A DNA stretch of 64,000 nt from an uncultured Dyadobacter sp. (GCF_946482605.1 NZ_CAMLSE010000032.1:1-64000); one strand, 5' to 3'. Positions 41,307-49,820 are shown, counted from the first letter of the stretch. A program made the numbers and translations. The notes: generated from the letters alone by a model not told the origin.

Positions 41307-44300
41307 ATGAATTTAAAAAAATCGCTTATCCTCTTTCCAGCCGGTTGCCTGCTGGCCGGTCTGATGGTCGCCTCGTATCAACATTCGAATCCGAGCACCC
41401 TTGACGCGGCGACTGCCGATACGCTCTATAAAGATCTTTCCGATACGCAAAAGCGGTCTTCGCGATATGCTGTGGCTGGTCTGACTGTCGCCAATGGACT
41501 GGAAGCTACCCTTTTTGCTTCGGAGCCGACGATCACCAACCCCACCAACATCGACGTTGATCATTTGGGGCGCGTGTGGGTTTGCGAGGCCTACAATTAC
41601 CGTCCGGCTATCAATGGCAATCCTACCAAGAATGAAGGGGATCGCATTGTCGTGCTGGAAGATACCAATGGAGACGGCAAGTCGGATAAATCGACGGTTT
41701 TTTATCAAGGCAAAGAAATCAATGCGCCGTTGGGGGTTTGGGTGATGGGCAACAAGGTGATTGTTTCCCAAAGTCCGTATGTATGGCTCTTCACCGATGA
41801 GGATGGTGATTTAAAAGCAGATAAAAAAGAAGTCATTTTTGAAGGAATAGGTGGTGATCAGCATGATCACGGAATGCATGCTTTCGTGTTTGGACCGGAT
41901 GGTAAATTGTATTTCAATTTCGGGAACGAAGGTGGTCACTTACTCGATGGAAAAGGGAACCCTGTTGTTGGGAAAAACGGGCAACCGATCGATTTTAAAA
42001 AACTGAAACAGGGGATGGTCTTCCGCTGTGACCCTGATTTTACCAATATTGAAGCGCTGGGTAACAATTTCCGTAACAACTACGAAGTTGCTGTGGATAG
42101 TTATGGCACCATGTGGCAATCGGATAATGACGACGACGGCAATAAAGGCGTGCGCATCAATTACGTCATGCAGCACGGTAATTATGGTTATACCGACGAA
42201 ATGACGGGTGCCGGCTGGCGTGCGAACCGGACCAATATGGAAGATTCCATTCCGTACCGTCACTGGCATTTGAATGATCCGGGTGTGGTGCCAAACCTGT
42301 TACAGACCGGTTCGGGCTCTCCCACCGGGATGGTAATATATGAAGGCAAGCTGTTGCCTAAGGAATTCTGGGGCCAGATGATCCATTGTGAGCCAGGCCA
42401 TAATGTGGTGCGTTCCTATCCGGTTGAAAAAGCGGGCGCTGGCTATAAGGCCGGGATAGTCAATATTGTCGATGGAAAAAGAGACCAATGGTTCCGTCCA
42501 TCCGACGTATGCGTGGCCCCGGACGGCTCCTTGCTGGTTTCCGATTGGTACGATCCCGGGGTAGGTGGTCACCAGGCAGGGGATCAGGCCAAAGGTCGTA
42601 TCTACCGCATAGCGCCCGTCAATACGCCTTGTCGCATTCCTAAGTCAGATTTGACCACTGTGCAAGGTGCGCTTGAAGCATTGCAAGGGCCGAGTCTTTC
42701 AGTGCGCTACCAGGCCTGGAATGCATTGAATGTAATGGGCGCGAAGGCAGCCCCATCATTGGAGAAACTCTTCGCAGATAAAAAAGCCGAACCCCGCATG
42801 CGTGCGAGAGCGATGTGGCTTTTGAGCAAATGGGCGATCACAGCAAAGAAAACCGTTGACATGGCGGTGAAAGATGCCAATCCTGACCTGCGCATTGCAG
42901 GCCTGCGTGCGGCGGGGGAATCCAGCCATCTCGACGTGATCAGTTATATCAAAGTACTAGCCAAAGATCCCGACCCGCAAGTACGCCGCGAATGCGCATT
43001 AGCCCTGTACCATAGCAGCTCGGCCGAGGCGCCGGCACTTTGGGCCCAGCTCGCGCAGCAATACGATGGTAAGGATCGCTGGTATCTGGAAGCGCTGGGA
43101 ATAGGTGCGGATGGCCAGTGGGACACGTTCTTCAAAGCCTGGCTCAACAAAGCAGGCGCGAATCCCGTTGCGACGCAAGCTGGAAAAGACATCGTGTGGC
43201 GCGCCCGTGGAAAAGAATCCGTGCAGCTGCTGGCCTCCCTGGCCGGTGATCCGGCTGTCGATCTGAAAAGCCGGTTACGGTACTTCCGGGCGTTCGACTT
43301 CAACCCTGCTGCTCAGGAAAAATCACTGGCATTGCTTAAAATCATGAAAGGCACGGCGGCGGACCAGGATAAGGTCAATGAACTGGCATTGCGCCATCTC
43401 GATCCGGCATTTGTAAAGCAAAATGCCGAGGCTATGGCCGCATTGAAGAAAATGCTGGATGCGTCGTACGGAACGCAGGTTTATCTGGAGTTGGTAGCTA
43501 AGTATGAACTGGCGTCGGAGAATGATCGCCTTTTGCAGATGGCGATCCAGCAATCCTCGTCACGGACAGGCGGAGCGGCAGCTTCTCAGCTCATGAAGCA
43601 AGGCGGCGCATCAGCCGTATGGAAAGTGGTCAAAGGCGGGGATAGAGCGCAGAGCAATAGTGTCTTGACCTCGCTGAAATCTGTCGGAAGCAAGGATGCG
43701 GTGGAAATCCTGAAAACTGTTGCTACCGATAATGCCTACGACGAAGGGACGCGTGTGACGGCAGCTAAGTCGCTCGGCGGGACTATGAGCGGGGAGGATC
43801 AGGTATTGGTGCTTTTGAAGGAAGGCAAACTGAGCGGCAATGCTAAAACGGCAGCGGTTCAGGGATTGGCGGGAGCCTGGCGCAAATCGGTGAAAACGGA
43901 AGCTGCCAAATACCTCGAGGGCGAGACTGCGATCGCACGCAAGCACCCGGAAGTAAAGCAACTAGTGGGGATGAAAGGTGATATTGGCAAAGGTAAGCAG
44001 GTCTTCACTTCCTACTGTTCGGTTTGTCACCAGGTGAATGGGGAAGGCATGGATTTTGGGCCCAAACTTTCTGAAATCGGCAGCAAACTGCCTAAGGAAG
44101 CGCAATATGCAGCTATTTTCGACCCAAGCGCCGGAATCGGTTTTGGCTATGAAGGGTTCGAGGTGACATTGAAAGATGGGACTACTGTTTCGGGGGTAGT
44201 TTCCAGCAAAACAGAAACAGATCTGATCCTTAAATTCCCCGGCGGCTCCACGCAGGAATACAAAATGTCGCAAGTGAAATCGATAAAACAACTCAAAGAT

Positions 44301-44390
44301 TCGATGATGCCTGCTGGCTTGCAGGATGCGATGACTACCGAGGAACTGGTGAGCCTGGTGGATTATTTGAGTAGTTTGAAGAAGAAATAA
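41307..44390 (+). CDS. PVC-type protein: propeller-like domain, HEAT repeats and cytochrome c (CxxCH)
   Basis: 1027 residues. An N-terminal signal/anchor precedes a membrane-bound-dehydrogenase-like propeller (about 55-420: LEATLFASEPTITNPTNIDVDHLGRVWVCEAYNYRP, DTNGDGKSDKSTVFYQG, APLGVWVMGNKVIVSQSPYVWLFTDEDGDLKADKKEVIF). Alpha-helical HEAT-like repeats follow (about 445-860, with DPDPQVRRECALALYH). A c-type cytochrome domain holds heme motif CSVCH (Cys904, Cys907, His908) and the C-terminal DGTTVSGVVSSKTETDLILKFPGG. This is the architecture of the large PVC-type heme-binding proteins also abundant in Planctomycetes and Cytophagales; most are thought to be periplasmic sugar or polyol oxidoreductases, not proven. 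A relic of its last 15 codons recurs at 44783-44830. Confidence 0.92.
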   Translation: MNLKKSLILFPAGCLLAGLMVASYQHSNPSTLDAATADTLYKDLSDTQKRSSRYAVAGLTVANGLEATLFASEPTITNPTNIDVDHLGRVWVCEAYNYRPAINGNPTKNEGDRIVVLEDTNGDGKSDKSTVFYQGKEINAPLGVWVMGNKVIVSQSPYVWLFTDEDGDLKADKKEVIFEGIGGDQHDHGMHAFVFGPDGKLYFNFGNEGGHLLDGKGNPVVGKNGQPIDFKKLKQGMVFRCDPDFTNIEALGNNFRNNYEVAVDSYGTMWQSDNDDDGNKGVRINYVMQHGNYGYTDEMTGAGWRANRTNMEDSIPYRHWHLNDPGVVPNLLQTGSGSPTGMVIYEGKLLPKEFWGQMIHCEPGHNVVRSYPVEKAGAGYKAGIVNIVDGKRDQWFRPSDVCVAPDGSLLVSDWYDPGVGGHQAGDQAKGRIYRIAPVNTPCRIPKSDLTTVQGALEALQGPSLSVRYQAWNALNVMGAKAAPSLEKLFADKKAEPRMRARAMWLLSKWAITAKKTVDMAVKDANPDLRIAGLRAAGESSHLDVISYIKVLAKDPDPQVRRECALALYHSSSAEAPALWAQLAQQYDGKDRWYLEALGIGADGQWDTFFKAWLNKAGANPVATQAGKDIVWRARGKESVQLLASLAGDPAVDLKSRLRYFRAFDFNPAAQEKSLALLKIMKGTAADQDKVNELALRHLDPAFVKQNAEAMAALKKMLDASYGTQVYLELVAKYELASENDRLLQMAIQQSSSRTGGAAASQLMKQGGASAVWKVVKGGDRAQSNSVLTSLKSVGSKDAVEILKTVATDNAYDEGTRVTAAKSLGGTMSGEDQVLVLLKEGKLSGNAKTAAVQGLAGAWRKSVKTEAAKYLEGETAIARKHPEVKQLVGMKGDIGKGKQVFTSYCSVCHQVNGEGMDFGPKLSEIGSKLPKEAQYAAIFDPSAGIGFGYEGFEVTLKDGTTVSGVVSSKTETDLILKFPGGSTQEYKMSQVKSIKQLKDSMMPAGLQDAMTTEELVSLVDYLSSLKKK

Positions 44391-44395
44391 AGTGA

Positions 44396-44427
44396 ATGAG
44401 GAGCCTTCTTCCGGCTCCTCATTTTTT
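44396..44427 (+). terminator. Intrinsic terminator after the PVC cytochrome gene
   Basis: Ten-bp perfect stem ATGAGGAGCC (44396-44405) with GGCTCCTCAT (44413-44422), 7-nt loop, then six T ending at 44427, where the convergent small ORF terminates. Confidence 0.87.
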
Positions 44428-44687
44428 CATCTATCAATTTTGGCCCATAGCTTCATGCTCTCATATTCGGTCATAATTTTTTTGAACTCATCATGCGATT
44501 GCCTGGACTTTTCAAGTACATATGCTGAAAATTTTTGCATAGCATCTCCCAGATATTTTTTGTCCTCCTGCGATGCAGTTTTGTAAAAAGCCAGCCAATC
44601 ATCGCCCGCTTTTTCAATCGATGCTTCTGTTTTTGCATCGTATAATGCCTGAATCAGCTGTTCTCTTCCCATTTCTTTTCTGGTCAT
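44427..44687 (-). CDS. Small hypothetical helical protein
   Basis: 86 residues, all-helical in appearance: GREQLIQALYDAKTEASIEKAGDDWLAFYKTASQEDKKYLGDAMQKFSAYVLEKSRQSHDEFKKIMTEYESMKLW. No family recognised. Its ATG overlaps by 1 nt (TAATG) the stop of a truncated upstream frame (44687-44782), so it was probably the second gene of a small operon. It sits inside the 392-bp segment bounded by the 48-nt direct repeats and uses more AT-rich codons than the flanking genes. Confidence 0.6.
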   Translation of the reverse strand: MTRKEMGREQLIQALYDAKTEASIEKAGDDWLAFYKTASQEDKKYLGDAMQKFSAYVLEKSRQSHDEFKKIMTEYESMKLWAKIDR

Positions 44688-44782
44688 TATTTTAATTCTC
44701 TTAACACTTTTTTCAAGATTTCAATTTCTTCATCGAGGCTTTGTAAGTGATCTAAACTAAACGAAGCAAGTTGAGTGCACCT
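44687..44782 (-). pseudogene. 5'-truncated ORF remnant upstream of the small hypothetical gene
   Basis: An open minus-strand frame ends ...QLASFSLDHLQSLDEEIEI LKKVLRELK with TAA at 44687-44689, overlapping the next ATG. Read upstream it has no start codon and loses its frame (TAG) as soon as it enters the 48-nt duplicated sequence at 44783. This looks like the last 30 or so codons of a helical protein cut off at the breakpoint. Confidence 0.5.
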
Positions 44783-44830
44783 GAGCTGGTGAGCCTAGTG
44801 GATTATTTGAGTAGTTTGAAAAAGAAATAA
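44783..44830 (+). repeat. 48-nt relic copying the 3' end of the PVC cytochrome gene
   Basis: Matches 44343-44390 at 45 of 48 positions and ends in the same TAA, encoding ELVSLVDYLSSLKKK. The three differences (GAA/GAG, CTG/CTA, AAG/AAA) are all synonymous. Upstream of 44783 the similarity stops abruptly. It is the tail of a deleted or displaced paralog. Confidence 0.85.
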
Positions 44831-44866
44831 AAGCATCGCTAAAAATTTTAACTAAGAAGCACGTTA

Positions 44867-44911
44867 CCTCGCCAGTGTTGCGACGTCTAAATGATGTCCG
44901 CGTTGGCGGGG
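44867..44911. promoter_or_regulatory. Imperfect palindrome upstream of the second toxin-antitoxin pair
   Basis: CCTCGCCA (44867-44874) pairs with TGGCGGGG (44904-44911) with one wobble, and inner GCGAC/GTCCGC and GTC/GAT segments extend the pairing. It lies 26 nt before the antitoxin ATG, a place where such modules carry their autoregulatory operator. TTATTTTG at 44917-44924 is a near-match to a -7 box. Confidence 0.35.
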
Positions 44912-44937
44912 CGACTTATTTTGTTTAAATTTAACTT

Positions 44938-45195
44938 ATGGCGACGATGAAAATACAGATTGAAAAAAATGAGGATCTGACTGTATTAGAAAAGGTTCTG
45001 GCTGAATTGGGCTTAGCGTACAGTTATGAAGAGACCGATCATTCTGTAAGCGGTATTTCTCCCGAAGCTTTGAATAGCATTCAAGAGGGTTTGAAGGATC
45101 TTCACGACGGACGTGTTCTCAGTCATGGCGAGGCAATGGAACGGGTCGATAGTAAGATTGCTCAAATGCGCGCGAAATATGCGAGTAGGGTATGA
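44938..45195 (+). CDS. Antitoxin of the second ParE/RelE-type module
   Basis: 85 residues: MKIQIEKNEDLTVLEKVLAELGLAYSYEETDHS, then SPEALNSIQEGLKDLHDGRVLSHGEAMERVDSKIAQMRAKYA. The C-terminal half matches short antitoxins in which the DGRVLSHxEAM motif precedes the toxin-binding helix. It overlaps the toxin by 17 nt. Unrelated in sequence to the antitoxin at 33456. A candidate operator lies just upstream. Confidence 0.78.
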   Translation: MATMKIQIEKNEDLTVLEKVLAELGLAYSYEETDHSVSGISPEALNSIQEGLKDLHDGRVLSHGEAMERVDSKIAQMRAKYASRV

Positions 45196-45487
45196 GCTTG
45201 AATGGACGGAGCGTGCAGTGAACGACTATGAGCATCTTGCCGAGTATCTGTTTGAAGAATGGGGCGAAGGGATAGCACTGCGTGTACTCGATGAATTGAG
45301 CTACCAAATTCGTCGGATTCGGGATACTCCGTTACAATTTCCCGTTGTTGATTTGGAAAACCACATTCGGCGCTGTGTCGCCTCGCCTCAGACATCAATA
45401 TTTTTTGTAATGCGAGCCGACAAGATCGCATTGTTGTCAATCTTTGACAATCGTCTTGATCCGAAAAAACGGCCAGGAGTACATTGA
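45179..45487 (+). CDS. ParE/RelE-family toxin of the second module
   Basis: About 102 residues from ATG 45179 (MRVGYELEWTERAVNDYEHLAEYLFEEWGEG). The pattern ERAVNDYEHLAEYL, ALRVLDELSYQIRRIRDTPLQFPVVDLENHIRRCVASPQTSIFFVMRADKIALLSIFDNRLDPKK is a good ParE-like match (helix pair, RR loop, final FDNRxDP). The chosen ATG gives the family length; the longer frame from 45113 lies almost wholly in antitoxin sequence. Confidence 0.83.
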   Translation: MRVGYELEWTERAVNDYEHLAEYLFEEWGEGIALRVLDELSYQIRRIRDTPLQFPVVDLENHIRRCVASPQTSIFFVMRADKIALLSIFDNRLDPKKRPGVH

Positions 45488-45589
45488 GATGTCGTCCTGC
45501 GGTAACTTCCAAAACTTCTTTTCTTTATTCAGGAAACATGAGGTATTTTTATCCGTTTTTTGAATAGTCTGCATCATCGAAAATTTGTT

Positions 45590-48292
45590 TTGAAACAATA
45601 TAATATCCTGAGATCTGCCTGGTGTGCTGCGGCTCTTTTTTCCTCTCTTTCTTTTCAAGGTTTTAGTCAAGTTGCTGATTCATTAGTAGTTATTAATCCG
45701 GATAGTGCCTATGCGGCGCTCTCGGAGGCGGAGAAGCGCTTCTCGCGCAACGCGGTGGCGGGCGTTCAGACGGCCGATGGCCTGCAAGCTTCACTGTTCG
45801 CATCGGAGCCCGACGTTGTCAATCCCATCAACATCGATGTCGACCACCGCGGACGTGTGTGGGTATGTGAGGCGTACAATTACCGGCCGGCCGTCAATGG
45901 GAAGTCGGAGCTGGGCCAGGGCGACCGGATCCTGATCCTGGAAGACAAGGACGGGGATGGCAAATCGGATGTGACGAAGGTCTTTTACCAGGGACCTGAG
46001 CTCAATGCACCGCTGGGGATATGGGTCATGGGCAACAAAGCGATCGTCTCGCAGAGTCCGTACGTGTGGCTGTTTACGGATACGAATGGCGACGACAAAG
46101 CCGATAAGAAGGAATTGCTCTTCAAAGGCATTGGCGGTGTGCAAAACGACGCCGGTGTGCATTCCTTCGTTTTCGGCCCCGACGGGAAGTTCTATTTCAA
46201 TTACGGTAATGCAGGCCGGCAGCTTGTGGACGGGCAGGACCGTCCATTGCTTGATAAATATGAAAGGCCGATTGATTTCCGGCAGTTCAAGCAGGGCGTT
46301 GTTTTTCGCTGTGAACAGGATTTTACAAAAGTTGAAATCATGGCGGAGAATTTCCGCAACGGTTGGGAAGTCGCGGTTGACAGCTACGGCACCATGTGGC
46401 AATCCGATCAGGAAGAGCCCGGCAACGGAGGCGACCGCGTTTCCTATGTCATGGAAAACGGGAATTTTGGGTATGTGGATGAAATGACAGGCGCCAGCTG
46501 GCGTCTGAACCGGACCAATCTGGAAGACGAAATACCGCGCCGCCACTGGCACCAGAATGACCCGGGCGTGGTTCCCGACCTGCTTGAAACAGGGTCGGGC
46601 TTTCCGATGGGTATGGCGATATACGAAGGCGAACTGTTGCCCCGACGCTACTGGGACCAGATTCTGCTGGCCGATGCCGGACAGGGCTATGTGAGCGCCT
46701 TTTCTGTACAGAACGAAGGTGCAGGTTATAAATCGACCGGCATTCTGCCCATAGTGGAAGGCAAACGCGACAAATGGTTCAGGCCGACCGATGTTTGTGT
46801 TGCCCCGGATGGCTCGCTGATCGTTTCGGACTGGTACGATCCCGTGATGGGCGCCAACAAAATGAAAGACCGGAGCCGGGGACGGATATTCCGCATTGCG
46901 CCTACCGGTGTACCCTATAAGATCCCTGTTTTTGACCTAAGCATACCCGAACAGGCGGTCAAGGCACTGCAAAGTCCCAATTTATCACAGCGGTACCTGG
47001 CCTGGAATGCATGTGTGAAGCATGGCTGGGCGGCCGAGCCGTTTCTGGAAGAACTCTTTCGCCAGTACAACGGAAATCCGAAGTTGCGGGCGAGGGCTTT
47101 GTGGGTTCTGAACCGGATCGAGGGGTTTAACTACAGAAACCTGGATATCGGTTTCCGGGAACTGAATCCCAACCTGCGCATCACGGCATTGCGTGCGGTG
47201 CGTCAGCGAAACAGTGATCCGACGGAGTATATCAAAAGGCTTACCTCAGATCCAGACCCGCAGGTAAGGCGCGAATGTGCATTGGCCATTAACCACAATC
47301 ATACTTACGAAGCATTGGACGTCTGGCTACAACTCGCGAAACAATACAAGGGCAATGACCGCTGGTCGGTGGAAGCGCTGAGTATTGGTGCCTATGATCA
47401 ATGGGAGCGGATATTTCCGGCCTGGCTGGAAAGAGCCGGGTCTAAACCGGGCGCGACAGATGCAGGTAAGGACATTATCTGGCTCGCACGCACACGGAAG
47501 GCCATCCCGTATCTGAGTGAGCTGGCAGCCGATACTTCGGTGAGTTTCAAGAGCAGGCTCCGTTATTTCCGCTCGTTCGACTTTTTTCATGCAGGTTATG
47601 AGAAAACGCAGGCGCTGCTGAGCGTGCTCCAAGTTAATTCGTCCGACCGGATCGAAGTGAGCAAGCTGGCGCTTTTGCATTTGGACAAATCATTCGTCAC
47701 CAACTCGCAACAGGGGCTCACTGCGCTGAATAAGCTGTTGGACGAAACTTACGGCACCGAGCATTACATTGACCTGATGACCCGCTACGAGCTTGAATCG
47801 GAGAACGATCGGCTTCTCAAACTCGCATTGGAAAAATCCGACGAAGTCATCGGCCGCGATGCGGGTGCTTTGCTGCTCGAACAGGCGGGCATTTCATATG
47901 TCACCCAGAAGTTAGCGGGTATGACTGAGGCCAGGAAATCGGCTCTGCTGGCTTCCATTCAAACCGTTGGCAGCAGTGAGTCAGTTTACCTGCTCCGGTC
48001 GGCGGCGCTGAACGGTAGTGAACCGCTGAGTGTCCGTAAGCACGCGGCCCGCTATCTCGGCGGTAGCTGGCCGGGGGAAGAAGCGGTAGTAAAGCTGCTG
48101 ACCGGCGGCCAGATCGACGGCGAAGTGAAGGAGGCAGCCTTGGAAGGCGTGAAGAATGCATTCCGGGAGGAGATCAAAGCGCAGCTGGCGCCCTACTTTC
48201 CCAAACCACCGGTAGAGGAGGTGGTTGCAGCGCCGCAGGAAGAGCCCAAGGCAGTAAAGGAGAAGCGGAGAAAGCGTAGGAAAAACCAGTAG
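45590..48292 (+). CDS. PVC-type propeller/HEAT protein without cytochrome domain
   Basis: About 900 residues; a paralog of the 41307 gene product along its propeller (LQASLFASEPDVVNPINIDVDHRGRVWVCEAYNYRP, APLGIWVMGNKAIVSQSPYVWLFTDTNGD) and HEAT region (DPDPQVRRECALAINH). It lacks the C-terminal cytochrome c: after about residue 855 it ends in a Pro/Glu/Lys tail (KPPVEEVVAAPQEEPKAVKEKRRKRRKNQ). TTG 45590 is preferred because it gives a proper signal peptide (MKQYNILRSAWCAAALFSSLSFQGFSQ, described from a TTG-initiated Met); a TTG at 45560 is also open. No clear ATG exists. It probably acts in the periplasm with a separate electron carrier. Followed 79 nt later by a TIM-barrel isomerase gene. 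Confidence 0.88.
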   Translation: MKQYNILRSAWCAAALFSSLSFQGFSQVADSLVVINPDSAYAALSEAEKRFSRNAVAGVQTADGLQASLFASEPDVVNPINIDVDHRGRVWVCEAYNYRPAVNGKSELGQGDRILILEDKDGDGKSDVTKVFYQGPELNAPLGIWVMGNKAIVSQSPYVWLFTDTNGDDKADKKELLFKGIGGVQNDAGVHSFVFGPDGKFYFNYGNAGRQLVDGQDRPLLDKYERPIDFRQFKQGVVFRCEQDFTKVEIMAENFRNGWEVAVDSYGTMWQSDQEEPGNGGDRVSYVMENGNFGYVDEMTGASWRLNRTNLEDEIPRRHWHQNDPGVVPDLLETGSGFPMGMAIYEGELLPRRYWDQILLADAGQGYVSAFSVQNEGAGYKSTGILPIVEGKRDKWFRPTDVCVAPDGSLIVSDWYDPVMGANKMKDRSRGRIFRIAPTGVPYKIPVFDLSIPEQAVKALQSPNLSQRYLAWNACVKHGWAAEPFLEELFRQYNGNPKLRARALWVLNRIEGFNYRNLDIGFRELNPNLRITALRAVRQRNSDPTEYIKRLTSDPDPQVRRECALAINHNHTYEALDVWLQLAKQYKGNDRWSVEALSIGAYDQWERIFPAWLERAGSKPGATDAGKDIIWLARTRKAIPYLSELAADTSVSFKSRLRYFRSFDFFHAGYEKTQALLSVLQVNSSDRIEVSKLALLHLDKSFVTNSQQGLTALNKLLDETYGTEHYIDLMTRYELESENDRLLKLALEKSDEVIGRDAGALLLEQAGISYVTQKLAGMTEARKSALLASIQTVGSSESVYLLRSAALNGSEPLSVRKHAARYLGGSWPGEEAVVKLLTGGQIDGEVKEAALEGVKNAFREEIKAQLAPYFPKPPVEEVVAAPQEEPKAVKEKRRKRRKNQ

Positions 48293-48371
48293 AATCAAGT
48301 TTAAGGGGCGGTTTTCGGTATATTTTACCACAGCTCATCTTTACAGTCTGAAAACAATAAATTGAAAATAT

Positions 48372-49292
48372 ATGCTCCGCAGAAATTTTGTAAAATCTTC
48401 CCTTGGTTTGGCTGGTGCCGCGATCGCAACAGGAGATGCATTCGCAACAGCCCCGGCAGCCAAGAATAAGTTTAAGCTCAAATACGCCTCTCACTTCGGG
48501 ATGTTCCAGAACAGCGCCGGAAAGGACGTGATCGACCAGCTTAAATTTATGGCAGACCAAGGATTTATGGCCCTGGAAGACAATGGCATGATGGGCAGGC
48601 CCGTGGAGCAGCAGGAAGCCATTGCAAAGGAAATGAGTCGTTTGGGTATGGAAATGGGTGTGTTTGTGGTGGATAAAGGCGGTAATGGTGCCAACACGCT
48701 GGCGGCAGGTAAGAAGGAATATATCGACATATTCCTGAATGGCTGCAAGCGGGCGGTGGATGTGGCCAAGCGCGTGAATGCGAAATGGATGACTGTCGTT
48801 CCGGGCGATTTTGAAAGAAATCTGCCGATCGGTGTGCAGACGGGCCACGTGATCGACGCATTGCGCCGGGGCGCTGAGATCCTGGAACCACACGGCCTGG
48901 TGATGGTGCTCGAACCGCTGAGCGATTCACCTAACCTGTTCCTGCGTACTTCCGACCAGACTTATGAGATCTGCCGTGGCGTCAACAGCAAATCATGTAA
49001 AATTCTGTATGACATTTACCATATGCAGAAAAATGAAGGCCGCCTGATCCATAATATCGATATGACATGGAGTGAAATCGACTACTTCCAGATCGGTGAC
49101 GAACCTGGCCGTAAGGAACCGACTACGGGGGAGATCAACTACAAGAATATATTCAAGTACATTTACGACCGCAGCAAAAAGGAAAACAAATCCTTCATCA
49201 TGGGTATGGAACACGGCAATTCCAAACAAGGCAAAGAAGGAGAAGAAGCATTGATTAAAGCGTATGTGGAAAGCGATAGTTTTACGATATAG
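48372..49292 (+). CDS. Tat-exported TIM-barrel isomerase/epimerase (hydroxypyruvate-isomerase-like)
   Basis: 306 residues. N-terminus MLRRNFVKSSLGLAGAAIATGDAFA is a twin-arginine-type signal (RRNFVK). The xylose-isomerase-like TIM barrel has predicted metal ligands Glu in VMVLEPLSD, Asp/His in LYDIYHMQ, Gln in FQIGDEPGR and Glu in GMEHGNS, as in the hydroxypyruvate isomerase/sugar-phosphate isomerase family. Exported members occur with PVC-type oxidoreductases in Cytophagales and may act on the sugar or keto-sugar they produce, which is inference. No other gene of a sugar pathway follows. Confidence 0.9.
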   Translation: MLRRNFVKSSLGLAGAAIATGDAFATAPAAKNKFKLKYASHFGMFQNSAGKDVIDQLKFMADQGFMALEDNGMMGRPVEQQEAIAKEMSRLGMEMGVFVVDKGGNGANTLAAGKKEYIDIFLNGCKRAVDVAKRVNAKWMTVVPGDFERNLPIGVQTGHVIDALRRGAEILEPHGLVMVLEPLSDSPNLFLRTSDQTYEICRGVNSKSCKILYDIYHMQKNEGRLIHNIDMTWSEIDYFQIGDEPGRKEPTTGEINYKNIFKYIYDRSKKENKSFIMGMEHGNSKQGKEGEEALIKAYVESDSFTI

Positions 49293-49302
49293 GTTTTTGG
49301 GC

Positions 49303-49330
49303 TGTAAGCTTTAGGCTATATGCTTTAAGC
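49303..49330. repeat. Left heptamer array (4 units, NNTANGC)
   Basis: Four contiguous 7-nt units TGTAAGC, TTTAGGC, TATATGC, TTTAAGC with invariant TA and GC at fixed phase. They are the reverse complement of the units in the array at 49416-49457. Starts 11 nt after the isomerase stop. Confidence 0.7.
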
Positions 49331-49355
49331 AGCAGACACATCAGCTCAGGCAAAG

Positions 49356-49392
49356 AAAAGACCGGGAAGAGAAATCTCCTCCCGGTCTTTTT
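49356..49392. terminator. Bidirectional terminator between isomerase and CBM48 genes
   Basis: Twelve-bp stem AAAAGACCGGGA (49356-49367) with its complement at 49380-49391, continued by a GAG/CTC inner stem around loop AAAT after one A-C mismatch. A-run on the left and T-run on the right serve both convergent genes. Confidence 0.88.
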
Positions 49393-49415
49393 AGTAAATG
49401 CATACTTCCATAAAA

Positions 49416-49457
49416 GCGTAAGGCATACAGCCTAAAGCATATAGCTTAACGCTTACA
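49416..49457. repeat. Right heptamer array (6 units, GCNTANN)
   Basis: Six contiguous units GCGTAAG, GCATACA, GCCTAAA, GCATATA, GCTTAAC, GCTTACA. The last unit contains the stop codon of the CBM48 gene. With the left array it forms an inverted pair around the terminator; GCATATAGC and CCTAAAGC are shared between arms. Confidence 0.75.
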
Positions 49458-49761
49458 ATACCACCACCGAATTCTCCGTAGCGTCGACGCCGGCTGGTAC
49501 GTATTTGTCTGCTGCCCAGTCGTTCTCCCATTTCGCATCGTCGAGGATGTAACGGAATTGATATTCTCCTGCGCCTAGTTCGAGGCTTGTTTTGAATGAG
49601 CCGTCTTTTTGTTTTTTCAATGCAATAGCCTCTTCGGGATTCCAGCCATTGAATTCACCTACAAGCGTGATTTTCTTTGCTTCAACTGCCGCCTCGGCGG
49701 GAACTGTAAACGTTACTTTGTAGACAGACTTACTTTTTACAAACTGTTTCGTTAATGCCAT
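49453..49761 (-). CDS. Isoamylase-early-set (CBM48/AMPK-type) glycogen-binding-like protein
   Basis: The 102-residue protein is a single Ig-like domain: VYKVTFTVPAEAAVEAKKITLVGEFNGWNPEEAIALKKQKDGSFKTSLELGAGEYQFRYILDDAKWENDWAADKYVPAGVDATENSVVVL. GEFNGWNP and YQFRYILDD are the hallmark of CBM48/AMPK-beta-type domains, with Trp residues for glucan binding. It is cytosolic, with no signal peptide. Possibly binds glycogen or similar alpha-glucans; partner enzyme not encoded nearby. It has the best promoter of the window. Confidence 0.9.
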   Translation of the reverse strand: MALTKQFVKSKSVYKVTFTVPAEAAVEAKKITLVGEFNGWNPEEAIALKKQKDGSFKTSLELGAGEYQFRYILDDAKWENDWAADKYVPAGVDATENSVVVL

Positions 49762-49789
49762 AATCAGTAGTGTTAATTGGTTGATGGCT

Positions 49790-49820
49790 CAAAGATACAA
49801 TCAAAAATTATTCAAATCAA
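49790..49820 (-). promoter_or_regulatory. Promoter of the CBM48 gene: TTG and TATCTTTG
   Basis: On the minus strand TTG (49818-49820), a 20-nt spacer, then TATCTTTG (49790-49797), a full match to the Bacteroidota -33/-7 arrangement. Predicted transcription start about 20 nt before the ATG. Confidence 0.65.

Noticed and set aside
44343..44830. Transposon with 48-nt direct repeats
   Set aside because: No transposase, terminal inverted repeats or short target duplication; the repeat is a coding tail ending exactly at a stop codon, which fits a paralog relic better.
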